12,867 nucleotides of DNA from Arcobacter sp. UBA7394 (GTDB lineage Bacteria > Campylobacterota > Campylobacteria > Campylobacterales > Arcobacteraceae), in the NCBI GenBank assembly GCA_002470185.1, contig DKNG01000153.1, forward strand, positions 1-12,867. The letters are read 5' to 3'. The position numbers and the translations under genes are program-made. Of this stretch, positions 1 through 7,094 are shown piece after piece; the first letter of the stretch is position 1, and each line of letters opens with the position of its first letter. The notes under the pieces are model-generated. The model was not told the DNA's origin and made no database searches. It was given only the letters and a program-made list of their open reading frames with translations.

Positions 1-196
1 TATTTTAACAATTGCATTTAATCCTAGTGTATTAGGAACATTAACTGGTGAGGGTGTTATGACAATTGCATTCCCAGTTGCAGCTGCAATTATTGTAGTA
101 AGTTTTTTTACAACATTAGTTTATGTTAAAAGAGCAAACGGTGAGTTTGAAGATTTAACAAATGAAGTAAAAAATGATGTAAAGGATTTATTATAA
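1..196 (+). CDS. yjcH: DUF485 (YjcH-type) membrane protein, first copy, 5' end missing
   Basis: This is the C-terminal 64 residues of a DUF485 family inner-membrane protein; the start lies before the window and the first complete codon begins at position 2. It aligns without gaps to the C-terminal part of the complete copy at 2395-2709. Shared stretches include ILTIAFN, VISF/VVSF, TTL(V/I)[14 protein letters not shown] and the ending DVKDLL. One membrane segment lies around the [20 protein letters not shown] stretch, followed by the charged RANGEFE tail typical of E. coli YjcH. In E. coli, yjcH sits between acs and actP; its biochemical role is not established. The TAA stop overlaps the ATG of actP by one base (TAATG), so the two are probably translationally coupled. 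Whether acs precedes this gene cannot be seen. Confidence 0.93.
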   Translation, partial: ILTIAFNPSVLGTLTGEGVMTIAFPVAAAIIVVSFFTTLVYVKRANGEFEDLTNEVKNDVKDLL

Positions 197-1845
197 TGTT
201 AAAAATATTAGCACTACTTTCTGTATTCGCTGTGGCAATGTTTGCTGCTGGTGATGCAAACTTTGAAGCAACAAAAAGAGAATTAAATATTCCTGCGATT
301 ATTATGTTCTTTATCTTTGTGGGTGGTACTTTAGGTATTACTTACTGGGCTGCGAAGAGAACAAAATCTGCTAGTGATTTCTATACTGCAGGTGGAGGAA
401 TTTCTGGTTTCCAAAATGGTATGGCAATTGCGGGTGACTATATGTCTGCTGCATCTTTCTTAGGTCTTTCAGGTTTAGTATACCTAAAAGGTTATGATGG
501 ATTAGTATATGCTGTTGGATTCTTAGTAGGTTGGCCAGTAATTTTATTCTTAATGGCTGAAAAATTAAGAAACTTAGGTAAATTTACATTCGCTGATATT
601 GCAGCATATAGATTAGGTCAAAAAGAGATTAGATCTCTTGCTGCTTCTGGTTCTTTAGCAGTTGTTACTTTATATCTTATTGCACAAATGGTTGGTTCTG
701 GAAAATTAATTCAAGTATTATTTGGTTTAGAATATGAATATGCAGTTATCCTTGTTGGAGTTATGATGATTGTATATGTTACTTTTGGTGGTATGTTAGC
801 AACTACTTGGGTACAAATTATTAAAGCAGTATTACTTCTTTCTGGTGTAACTTTCATGGGTTACATGGTATTAAGTCACTTTGGATTCTCATTTGAAGCA
901 TTAGCAACAAAAGCTGTTGAAACTCATACTTTAGGTCAAGATATTATGGCACCTGGAGGATTTATATCCGATCCAATTTCCGCAATTTCACTTGGTCTTG
1001 CATTAATGTTAGGTACTGCGGGTTTACCTCACGTTCTTATGAGATTCTTTACTGTTGGAAATGCAAAAGAAGCTAGAAAATCTGTTGTTTATGCAACTGG
1101 ATTTATTGGTTACTTCTACTTAGTTATTGCTATTATCGGTCTTGGAGCAATTGTATTCTTAAACTCTCCAGAAGGTCAAGGGTATTTTGTTGATGGTAAA
1201 TTATTCGGTGGAAATAATATGGCTGCAATTCACTTATCACATGTTGTTGGTGGAAATGTATTCTTAGGATTTATTTCAGCTGTTGCATTTGCTACTATTT
1301 TAGCAGTTGTTTCTGGTCTTACTCTTGCAGGTGCATCTGCAATTTCACATGACCTTTATGCATCTGTTATTAATACTAATGCTACTGAAGAGCAAGAAAT
1401 TGCTGTATCAAAAAGAGCTACAATTGCAATTGGTGTAATTGGTGTTGTATTAGGTATTGCTTTTGAGCATCAAAATATTGCATTTATGGTTGGTCTTGCA
1501 TTTGCTATTGCGGCATCTGCTAACTTCCCAATTTTATTCTTATCAATTTACTGGTCTAAGTTAACAACTAGAGGAGCATTCATTGGTGGATTCTTAGGAT
1601 TACTTACTGCGGTTGTTCTAGTAATTTTAGGTCCTGTTGTATGGGTATCTGTTTTAGGAAATGCTGAAGCAATTTTCCCTTATAAACACCCTGCACTATT
1701 CTCAGTATCTGTTGCATTCCTTGGTATTTGGTTCTTCTCAATTACTGATAAATCGCAAAGAGCAAAAGATGAAGTTAAAGCTTTTGAAGCACAAAGTGTT
1801 AGAGCTGAAACTGGAATCGGAGCTGACGGAGCTGTTGATCACTAA
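196..1845 (+). CDS. actP: Cation/acetate symporter ActP, first copy
   Basis: This is a sodium:solute symporter (SSS family, LeuT fold) that imports acetate with a cation across the inner membrane. It is 549 residues, the same length as E. coli ActP, and is collinear with it as I remember that protein. A signal-like hydrophobic stretch at residues 1-18 ends in FAAGDA, followed by about 13 membrane segments. Family landmarks are [20 protein letters not shown] (about 64-83), [15 protein letters not shown] (198-212), [15 protein letters not shown] (273-287), [10 protein letters not shown] (338-347), the [12 protein letters not shown] segment with [10 protein letters not shown] (361-382), SHDLYA, and [10 protein letters not shown] (444-453). 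The ATG overlaps the TAA of the DUF485 gene, fixing the start by coupling. A hairpin follows the stop. Assignment to the ActP family is firm; exact substrate preference among short monocarboxylates is inferred. Confidence 0.96.
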   Translation: MLKILALLSVFAVAMFAAGDANFEATKRELNIPAIIMFFIFVGGTLGITYWAAKRTKSASDFYTAGGGISGFQNGMAIAGDYMSAASFLGLSGLVYLKGYDGLVYAVGFLVGWPVILFLMAEKLRNLGKFTFADIAAYRLGQKEIRSLAASGSLAVVTLYLIAQMVGSGKLIQVLFGLEYEYAVILVGVMMIVYVTFGGMLATTWVQIIKAVLLLSGVTFMGYMVLSHFGFSFEALATKAVETHTLGQDIMAPGGFISDPISAISLGLALMLGTAGLPHVLMRFFTVGNAKEARKSVVYATGFIGYFYLVIAIIGLGAIVFLNSPEGQGYFVDGKLFGGNNMAAIHLSHVVGGNVFLGFISAVAFATILAVVSGLTLAGASAISHDLYASVINTNATEEQEIAVSKRATIAIGVIGVVLGIAFEHQNIAFMVGLAFAIAASANFPILFLSIYWSKLTTRGAFIGGFLGLLTAVVLVILGPVVWVSVLGNAEAIFPYKHPALFSVSVAFLGIWFFSITDKSQRAKDEVKAFEAQSVRAETGIGADGAVDH

Positions 1846-1846
1846 T

Positions 1847-1882
1847 TGTACAATTATTGTACATTTCAAAGAGAGTTGTACA
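1847..1882 (+). repeat. Three copies of TTGTACA after actP1
   Basis: The heptamer TTGTACA occurs at 1847-1853, 1857-1863 and 1876-1882, immediately after the actP1 stop codon. Each copy contains the self-complementary hexamer TGTACA. The third copy forms the loop and inner end of the terminator-like hairpin. No function is known to me. Three copies in 36 nt of AT-rich sequence may be partly chance. Confidence 0.6.
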
Positions 1883-1892
1883 CTCTCTTTGA
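1866..1892 (+). terminator. Hairpin terminator after actP1
   Basis: A perfect 11-bp inverted repeat (TCAAAGAGAGT / ACTCTCTTTGA) with a 5-nt loop lies 20 nt after the actP1 stop. The downstream tract is AT-rich but not a clean run of T, so it is probably a weak intrinsic terminator or an mRNA 3'-end stabilising hairpin. Confidence 0.65.
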
Positions 1893-2270
1893 TTAAACAC
1901 TAAAATCTAATTTTCTCAAAAATATTTATATAAATCTTATTTTACAATTTAAGTTACAAAAAAAACTCATTTTTTTTCTAAACCACTATCAGTATTAATC
2001 ATTATTATTATTATTTATATCAATAAATAGCAATAGAATAAAAGGGTTATTCTAGCTAATATAACATTTTTGTAACAAAATACTATATAAATATTACCTT
2101 ATGTAACAATTTTTATCCTTTACTCTTATATTTAGTATATATAAAATGAAACTTAAATTTAACAACTAAATATAATAATTTATACTGGTACTTTGTGTTA
2201 CCTTTCTACAAAAAAACCATATTTTTTATACATTTTTGTATTTAATACTTTCTTTTCACAAATTTTTGGA

Positions 2271-2278
2271 TGTATAAT
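2271..2278 (+). promoter_or_regulatory. Possible upstream sigma-70 type promoter for yjcH2-actP2
   Basis: TGTATAAT is an extended -10 element with a perfect TATAAT core. No clear -35 is visible, but the upstream sequence is T-rich, as is common in Campylobacterota promoters. It would give a leader of roughly 110 nt before the ATG at 2395. Confidence 0.4.
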
Positions 2279-2298
2279 AAACATACATTTTTTTTATT

Positions 2299-2331
2299 TG
2301 CTATTCTACTGCTACATAAAAGATTAGTAAT
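2299..2331 (+). promoter_or_regulatory. Direct-repeat regulator box and -10 element upstream of yjcH2-actP2
   Basis: TGCTAT at 2299-2304 and TGCTAC at 2310-2315 are direct repeats with an 11-bp period. Exactly 10 bp later is AGTAAT (2326-2331), a 4/6 match to TATAAT. The same arrangement occurs before pta (8498-8530) with a perfect TATAAT. Hexamer direct repeats one helical turn apart, overlapping the -35 position, are typical of OmpR/PhoB-type response regulators. The identity of the regulator is unknown. Confidence 0.55.
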
Positions 2332-2394
2332 AGTTATATAAAAATAAGTACACAGGATAACTTGCACATTAAGTTATACAAAAAAGGAAGCAGA

Positions 2395-2709
2395 ATGAAC
2401 AGCGAATTAGTAGAAAGGATAGAGTCGAATCCTAAGTATCAAGAACTTGTTTCTAAAAGAAATAGTTTTGGTATTAAACTTGGGGTTTTTGTACTAGTTA
2501 TGTTTTATGCATTTATTTTAACAATTGCATTTAACAAAGAAGTGTTAGCTACAAAAATTGGTGATGGTCTTACAACAGTGGCATTTCCTATTGCATTAGC
2601 AATATTAGTAATCAGTTTTATCACAACTCTTATTTATGTAAAAAGAGCAAATGGTGAATTTGAAGACTTAACAAATGATATTAAAGATGATGTAAAGGAT
2701 TTATTATAA
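2395..2709 (+). CDS. yjcH: DUF485 (YjcH-type) membrane protein, second copy
   Basis: This is a 104-residue DUF485 family protein, the same length as E. coli YjcH as I recall it. The N-terminus [22 protein letters not shown] is the usual amphipathic entry. Two membrane segments follow, around residues 26-46 ([18 protein letters not shown]) and 60-82 ([20 protein letters not shown]), then the conserved [10 protein letters not shown] motif and an acidic tail ending DVKDLL. The start at 2395 is chosen over an in-frame ATG at 2362 because it has an AAGGAAG ribosome binding site four to five bases upstream and begins exactly where the family does; the eleven extra residues from 2362 look like leader sequence. 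The TAA stop overlaps the actP2 ATG by one base. Members of this family are paired with ActP-type symporters; the role is unproven but an accessory part in transport is plausible. Confidence 0.94.
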   Translation: MNSELVERIESNPKYQELVSKRNSFGIKLGVFVLVMFYAFILTIAFNKEVLATKIGDGLTTVAFPIALAILVISFITTLIYVKRANGEFEDLTNDIKDDVKDLL

Positions 2710-4358
2710 TGTTAAAAATTTTAGCAATTATTTCAATAATAGCTTTAAGTGCATTTGCTGCGGGTGATGCATCTTTTGAAGCGACAAAAAGAGAACTTAA
2801 TATTCCTGCGATTATTATGTTTTTTGCTTTTATTGTTTTTACTTTAGGATTAACAGTTTGGGCTGCAAGAAGAACAAAATCAGCAAGTGATTTCTATACT
2901 GCTGGTGGTGGAATTACAGGTTTCCAAAATGGTTTAGCAATTGCTGGAGATTATATGTCTGCTGCTGCATTCCTTGGAGTATCGGGTTTAATTTACTTAA
3001 AAGGTTATGATGGAGTTATTTATGCTGTATCATTCTTAGTTGGTTGGCCAATTATTTTATTCTTTATGGCTGAAAAGTTAAGAAACTTAGGTAAATTTAC
3101 ATTTGCTGATATTGCTGCATACAGATTAGGTCAAAAAGAGATTAGAACTCTTGCTGCGTTTGGTACTATTTCTGTTGTTGTTTTATATTTAATTGCACAA
3201 ATGGTTGGTGCTGGAAAACTTATTCAAGTATTATTTGGTATGGAATATGAGTTTGCAGTAATTCTTGTTGGTGTAATGATGATTATCTATGTAACTTTTG
3301 GTGGTATGCTTGCAACTACTTGGGTACAAATCATTAAGGCGTGTTTATTACTTTCTGGTGTATCTTTCATGGCAATCATGGTTTTATACCAATTTGACTT
3401 TAACTTCGAATCTTTAGCTGTTAAAGCTGTTGAAAATCATACTGCTGGTGAGTCTATTCTTGCACCTGGTGGATTTATTTCTGACCCTATTTCTGCTATT
3501 TCTTTAGGTATGGCATTAATGCTTGGTACTGCTGGTTTACCACACGTACTTATGAGATTCTTTACAGTTGGTAATGCTAAAGAAGCTAGAAAATCTGTTG
3601 TTTATGCAACTGGTTTTGTTGGTTATTTCTGGATTATTATTACTATTGTTGGTTTTGGTGCAATTGCATTCTTAAACTCAGCAGAGGGAGCACAGTATTT
3701 TGTAGATGGTAAATTATTTGGTGGAAATAATATGGCATCAATTCACTTATCACATATGTTAGGTGGAAACGCATTCTTAGGATTTATTTCAGCTGTTGCA
3801 TTTGCTACTATTTTAGCAGTTGTTTCTGGTCTTACTTTAGCAGGTGCATCTGCTATTTCACATGACCTTTATACAAATGTAATTAATCCAAAAGCTACTG
3901 ATGAGCAAATTGTAAAAATTTCAAGAATTACGGTTGTAATTGTTGGTATTGTTGGAGTTACTTTAGGTATTGCGTTTGAAGAGCAAAATATTGCATATAT
4001 GGTTGGATTAGCATTTGGTATTGCTGCATCTGCAAACTTCCCAATCTTATTCTTATCTATTTATTGGAGAGGATTAACTACAAGAGGTGCATTCTTAGGT
4101 GGTTTAGCTGGTTTATTAACTGCTGTAACACTTGTAATTGTTGGACCAATTGTATGGGTTTCTATTTTAGGAAATGAAGAAGCTTTATTCCCTTACAAAC
4201 ACCCTGCGCTATTCTCAGTAACTGTAGCATTTGTTTCAATTTGGTTCTTCTCTAAAACAGATTCATCTGAAAGAGGAAGAAACGAAAAAGAAATGTTCAG
4301 AGCACAAAATGTTAGAGCAAACACAGGTATTGGTTCAGCGGGAGCAGTTGATCACTAG
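2709..4358 (+). CDS. actP: Cation/acetate symporter ActP, second copy
   Basis: A second 549-residue SSS-family acetate symporter, colinear with the first copy without indels and by eye about 80% identical in protein. It keeps all family landmarks: [20 protein letters not shown] (64-83), [27 protein letters not shown] (273-287), [37 protein letters not shown] and [10 protein letters not shown]. The N-terminal MLKILA and C-terminal GAVDH are also shared. Differences cluster in the N-terminal signal-like segment, the loop at about 230-255 and the cytoplasmic tail. At the nucleotide level two blocks (3579-3613 and 3773-3836) are identical to the first copy while flanking synonymous sites differ, suggesting gene conversion. 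It is translated with the DUF485 gene through the TAATG overlap. The two copies may differ in affinity or regulation; this cannot be read from the sequence. Confidence 0.96.
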   Translation: MLKILAIISIIALSAFAAGDASFEATKRELNIPAIIMFFAFIVFTLGLTVWAARRTKSASDFYTAGGGITGFQNGLAIAGDYMSAAAFLGVSGLIYLKGYDGVIYAVSFLVGWPIILFFMAEKLRNLGKFTFADIAAYRLGQKEIRTLAAFGTISVVVLYLIAQMVGAGKLIQVLFGMEYEFAVILVGVMMIIYVTFGGMLATTWVQIIKACLLLSGVSFMAIMVLYQFDFNFESLAVKAVENHTAGESILAPGGFISDPISAISLGMALMLGTAGLPHVLMRFFTVGNAKEARKSVVYATGFVGYFWIIITIVGFGAIAFLNSAEGAQYFVDGKLFGGNNMASIHLSHMLGGNAFLGFISAVAFATILAVVSGLTLAGASAISHDLYTNVINPKATDEQIVKISRITVVIVGIVGVTLGIAFEEQNIAYMVGLAFGIAASANFPILFLSIYWRGLTTRGAFLGGLAGLLTAVTLVIVGPIVWVSILGNEEALFPYKHPALFSVTVAFVSIWFFSKTDSSERGRNEKEMFRAQNVRANTGIGSAGAVDH

Positions 4359-4364
4359 TACTTA

Positions 4365-4394
4365 TTTATCAAAGGAATTTATTCCTTTGATAAA
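4365..4394 (+). terminator. Hairpin terminator after actP2
   Basis: A perfect 13-bp inverted repeat (TTTATCAAAGGAA / TTCCTTTGATAAA) with a TTTA loop starts 7 nt after the actP2 stop. It lacks a clean downstream T run, as with the hairpin after actP1; both share the core CAAAG/CTTTG arrangement. Confidence 0.7.
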
Positions 4395-4516
4395 GTTTAT
4401 CCCTTAATTAAAAAAATTATATTTTTCTTACACTATTCCCATAAAATCACAATTTATTTTCATTTTTTAACTCATTTAATAATAATTTACTTATGCATTT
4501 TTAGATAAAATATATG

Positions 4517-4541
4517 TATAAATATTTAGTATATTACTAAA
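4517..4541 (+). promoter_or_regulatory. Putative promoter with palindromic operator before the nucleotidyltransferase gene
   Basis: TATAAAT at 4517-4523 is a plausible -10 element. It is followed directly by the perfect palindrome TTTAGTA-TAT-TACTAAA (4525-4541; 7-bp arms, 3-bp spacer), ending 18 nt before the ATG at 4559. A palindrome over the expected transcription start suggests a repressor operator; it could also fold in the mRNA next to the GGAAG ribosome binding site. Confidence 0.4.
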
Positions 4542-4558
4542 ACATAGGAAGCATATTT

Positions 4559-6400
4559 ATGAGTATATTAGAACAAAAAACTTTTTTGACATCAATTCAT
4601 CCCTTTGAACATTTGAATAAAGTTCAACTAGAAACATTTGCGGAAAATATTGATATTGTTTATTTTAAAAAAAATGAAGTATTGCAAAAACAAGGAAGTG
4701 AACCAACACATCTATATTTTGTATTAAAAGGTATCGTTCAAGAAACATTAAATGATGAAGTACTTTCAATTTTTTCGAAGAATGAAATATTTGATCCAAT
4801 TTCACTTGTTGAAAACTATTCGAAACATACATTTGTTACAGCACAAGAAACAATTTGTTATTCACTGCCTAGAGAAATCTTTATTAAAACATTACATGAA
4901 AATGTTGAATTAGAGAGTTTCTTTTTTCAGACTATTTCTCAAAAATTAAATAATCATATCAATCAAGAAAAAAATAAAGATATGGCAAATATCATGGTTG
5001 CAAAAATTAAAGATGCCCAAATACATCCTGCTGTAATTATTGATACTGAAAAAACAATTTTTGAAGCAGCTACAATAATAAAAAAAGAGAAAGTACCAAC
5101 AGTATTATTAAAAGACCAAGAAGGTGAAATGTACATTGTTACTGATTCAGATTTTAGACAAAAGGTAATTTTAAATAGAATGGACTTTGATGATAAAATT
5201 GTAAAAATTGCATCAAAAGGTTTAGTTTATGTAAATGAAAATGACTTCTTATTTAACGCTCAACTTATAATGGCAAAACATGGGCTAAAAAGAGTTGTAG
5301 TAAAAAATAATAAAGGAGAAATAATAGGTATTCTTGATCAGATATCTTTATCTTCTTTCTTTGCAACTAACACATTTTCAGTATCTAATGAAATTGTAAA
5401 AGCTGAAACAGTAGAAGAGTTAAAAGCAGCATCCCTTTCTTTTATGAAAATCATTAAATCACTTAATGCAAAAGGTGTAAAAATAGAATTTATTTCTAAG
5501 CTAATTAATCAATTAAATAGAAAACTTCTAAATAAACTTTACAATATTTTAGCACCAATTCAACTGCAAGGTAAATCTTGTTTAGTTGTTATGGGAAGTG
5601 AAGGAAGAGGAGAACAAATTCTTAAAACAGACCAAGATAATGCTTTAATCATTGATGATGATTGTGAAATTACGGATGAAGAATTACAAACATTTACAAA
5701 TAAATTCACAGATACATTAGTTGATTTTGGTTTCCCTAGATGTGAAGGTAATATTATGGTATCAAACCCATACTGGTGTAGAAGAAAATCTGATTTTAAA
5801 GATTTAATTTATTCATGGGTAAATGAACCAAATCCTGATAACTTAATGAATGTGGCAATTTTCTATGATTCTGTTTGTGCATCAGGTGATATTGATACAA
5901 TACTAGAACTAAAAGAATACCTATTTAAAGCAGGTGGTGATTCACAAGCATTTAAATCTAATTTTGCAAAAGTAATTATGAATTTTGATGTACCTTTAGG
6001 GTTCTTTGATGGATTTGTATTTGATAGTGCTAACAATGATCATAAAAATGAGCTTGATATTAAAAAAGGTGGTATATTCATATTAGTACAAAGTGTTAGA
6101 GCTTTAAGTTTAGAGAAAAAACTATTTAATACTAATACAAATAAAAGAATTAAAGTATTAACAGAACAAGGTGTGTTTGATGATGAGTTTGCACAAGAGT
6201 TAATAATGGCATTTAATTTCTTATCAAATTTAAAATTAAAATCAAACCTTGAGAAACTTGATAAAAATGAGATTATTGATAATTATATTAATCCAGATAA
6301 TCTAAATACTATGCAAAAAGATTTATTAAAAGATTCATTTAAAATCATTAATAAACTAAAGAAAAAATTAGAATATCATTTTAAGTTAAACTATGTTTAG
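4559..6400 (+). CDS. Cyclic-nucleotide-binding-like / CBS / DUF294 nucleotidyltransferase signalling protein
   Basis: A 613-residue cytoplasmic multidomain protein of the COG2905 type. Residues about 10-130 form a CAP_ED-like (cyclic nucleotide binding) fold, about 145-270 a pair of CBS domains, and about 285-440 a GlnD-like DUF294 nucleotidyltransferase. The latter has GSEGRGEQ at 346-353 and the metal-binding pair in TDQD (D358, D360). Residues about 460-605 are the DUF294 C-terminal substrate-binding-like helical domain. The phosphate-binding cassette of the first domain looks degenerate: around residues 75-97 the usual GE and R(S/T)A residues are missing. Its substrate is unknown; uridylyl or adenylyl transfer to a protein is a possibility by analogy with GlnD. 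It overlaps the following exonuclease gene by 8 nt. Such proteins are, from memory, frequent neighbours of actP-type transporters, pointing to a role in acetate or nitrogen/energy signalling. Start supported by GGAAG at 4548-4552. Confidence 0.9.
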   Translation: MSILEQKTFLTSIHPFEHLNKVQLETFAENIDIVYFKKNEVLQKQGSEPTHLYFVLKGIVQETLNDEVLSIFSKNEIFDPISLVENYSKHTFVTAQETICYSLPREIFIKTLHENVELESFFFQTISQKLNNHINQEKNKDMANIMVAKIKDAQIHPAVIIDTEKTIFEAATIIKKEKVPTVLLKDQEGEMYIVTDSDFRQKVILNRMDFDDKIVKIASKGLVYVNENDFLFNAQLIMAKHGLKRVVVKNNKGEIIGILDQISLSSFFATNTFSVSNEIVKAETVEELKAASLSFMKIIKSLNAKGVKIEFISKLINQLNRKLLNKLYNILAPIQLQGKSCLVVMGSEGRGEQILKTDQDNALIIDDDCEITDEELQTFTNKFTDTLVDFGFPRCEGNIMVSNPYWCRRKSDFKDLIYSWVNEPNPDNLMNVAIFYDSVCASGDIDTILELKEYLFKAGGDSQAFKSNFAKVIMNFDVPLGFFDGFVFDSANNDHKNELDIKKGGIFILVQSVRALSLEKKLFNTNTNKRIKVLTEQGVFDDEFAQELIMAFNFLSNLKLKSNLEKLDKNEIIDNYINPDNLNTMQKDLLKDSFKIINKLKKKLEYHFKLNYV

Positions 6401-7013
6401 AATCATAAATAATTACTTTGGAAAAAAAAGGCTAAAAGACCAAAATTACTCTTATCTTTTTGATAAACCACATGAAGATGAGTATGTATGTTTTGATTGT
6501 GAAACAACAGGATTAGATCCAAAAAAAGATGATATTATCTCAATTGGTGCAGTTATTATAAAAAATAACATGGTTATATCTAGTAAAAAATTTGTAAGAT
6601 TTGTAAAACCTAAAACAAAACTACAAGCAGATGCAATAAAAATTCATCACATACGTGAGTGTGATCTTGAAGATGCAGATGATATAAATAATGTAATTGA
6701 AGAGTTTATTGATTATATCGGAAATAGAACTTTAGTTGGTTATTTCTTAGAATTTGACATTTCTATGATTAATAAATATTTAAAACCAAAAATTGGTATT
6801 AAACTTCCAAATAAAGCTTTAGAAGTTTCTGAAATTTATTATGATTATAAAATAGAAAAAATACCCCAAGCAAATATTGATCTTAGATTTGACACAATCA
6901 TGGAAGATTTGGATATTCCAGTAATGGGTAAACATGATGCATATAATGATGCATTAATGACTTCTTTAATTTTTATTAAGTTAAAAAACTTACCAAAAGT
7001 AAAAATAAAGTAG
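6393..7013 (+). CDS. DnaQ-like DEDDh 3'-5' exonuclease
   Basis: A 206-residue RNase T/DnaQ superfamily exonuclease, resembling the epsilon subunit of DNA polymerase III but standing alone. ExoI is FDCETTGL with D35 and E37; ExoII is VGYFLEFD with D122; ExoIII is HDAYNDAL with H181 and D186, giving the full DEDDh catalytic set. ExoII lacks the HN of the commoner VGHNVxFD form. An N-terminal extension of about 30 residues precedes the domain. The ATG lies inside the end of the preceding gene (8-nt overlap) with no good ribosome binding site of its own, so translational coupling is likely. The cellular substrate is unknown; it is probably not the replicative proofreading subunit, given its length and location beside a DUF294 nucleotidyltransferase gene and acetate genes. 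This pairing suggests the two act together. Confidence 0.9.
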   Translation: MFRIINNYFGKKRLKDQNYSYLFDKPHEDEYVCFDCETTGLDPKKDDIISIGAVIIKNNMVISSKKFVRFVKPKTKLQADAIKIHHIRECDLEDADDINNVIEEFIDYIGNRTLVGYFLEFDISMINKYLKPKIGIKLPNKALEVSEIYYDYKIEKIPQANIDLRFDTIMEDLDIPVMGKHDAYNDALMTSLIFIKLKNLPKVKIK

Positions 7014-7025
7014 TTTTATTGATCC

Positions 7026-7070
7026 CTGTCATTTGTTTGACATAAATATGACATATAATGTCGATAGAAT
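7026..7070 (+). promoter_or_regulatory. Pho-box-like triple direct repeat and -10 of ackA1
   Basis: Three 7-bp half-sites lie in strict 11-bp phase: CTGTCAT (7026-7032), TTGACAT (7037-7043) and ATGACAT (7048-7054), separated by 4-bp AT-rich spacers TTGT and AAAT. Ten bp after the last is TAGAAT (7065-7070), a 5/6 match to TATAAT. This matches the layout of the E. coli Pho box (tandem CTGTCAT repeats with 4-bp spacers, ending about 10 bp before the -10). An alternative -10, TATAAT at 7054-7059, overlaps the last half-site. The TTGACA at 7037-7042 is badly spaced as a -35 for either element, which favours activator-dependent transcription. Confidence 0.6.
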
Positions 7071-7094
7071 AAAAAAAATATAAGGATTTATTGA

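Larger units (their letters stand above)
1893..2394. other. Long AT-rich intergenic region upstream of the second yjcH-actP module
   Basis: About 500 nt of very AT-rich sequence with no credible coding potential on either strand. It holds an (ATT)5 run at 2001-2015 and TAACA direct repeats at 2062 and 2073 (11-bp period), with a further copy at 2104. A TGTATAAT extended -10-like element lies at 2271-2278. The TGCTAT/TGCTAC box and a -10-like element lie at 2299-2331, just before the gene. The size and repeats suggest a regulatory region rather than a decayed gene. Confidence 0.6.

Noticed and set aside
1661..1903. An 80-residue open frame on the plus strand across the end of actP1
   Set aside because: It lies in another frame of a certain gene, has no family match and no ribosome binding site; it runs on only because the sequence is AT-rich.
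2001..2015. (ATT)5 run as a phase-variable repeat
   Set aside because: A triplet run this short, far from any start codon or promoter spacer, is unlikely to act as a contingency locus.
2207..2240. TACAAAAA / TTTTTGTA inverted repeat in the intergenic region
   Set aside because: The arms are nearly pure A/T with an 18-nt spacer; such pairs are expected by chance here.
2354..2366. GGATAACTTGC before yjcH2 as a sigma-54 promoter
   Set aside because: The GG to GC distance is 7 bases rather than the required 10.
2362..2394. An earlier ATG adding 11 residues to the second DUF485 protein
   Set aside because: It has no ribosome binding site; the ATG at 2395 has AAGGAAG and matches the family N-terminus and length.
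7003..7020. AATAAA...TTTATT at the end of the exonuclease gene as a terminator
   Set aside because: The stem is short and purely A/T, too weak to call.
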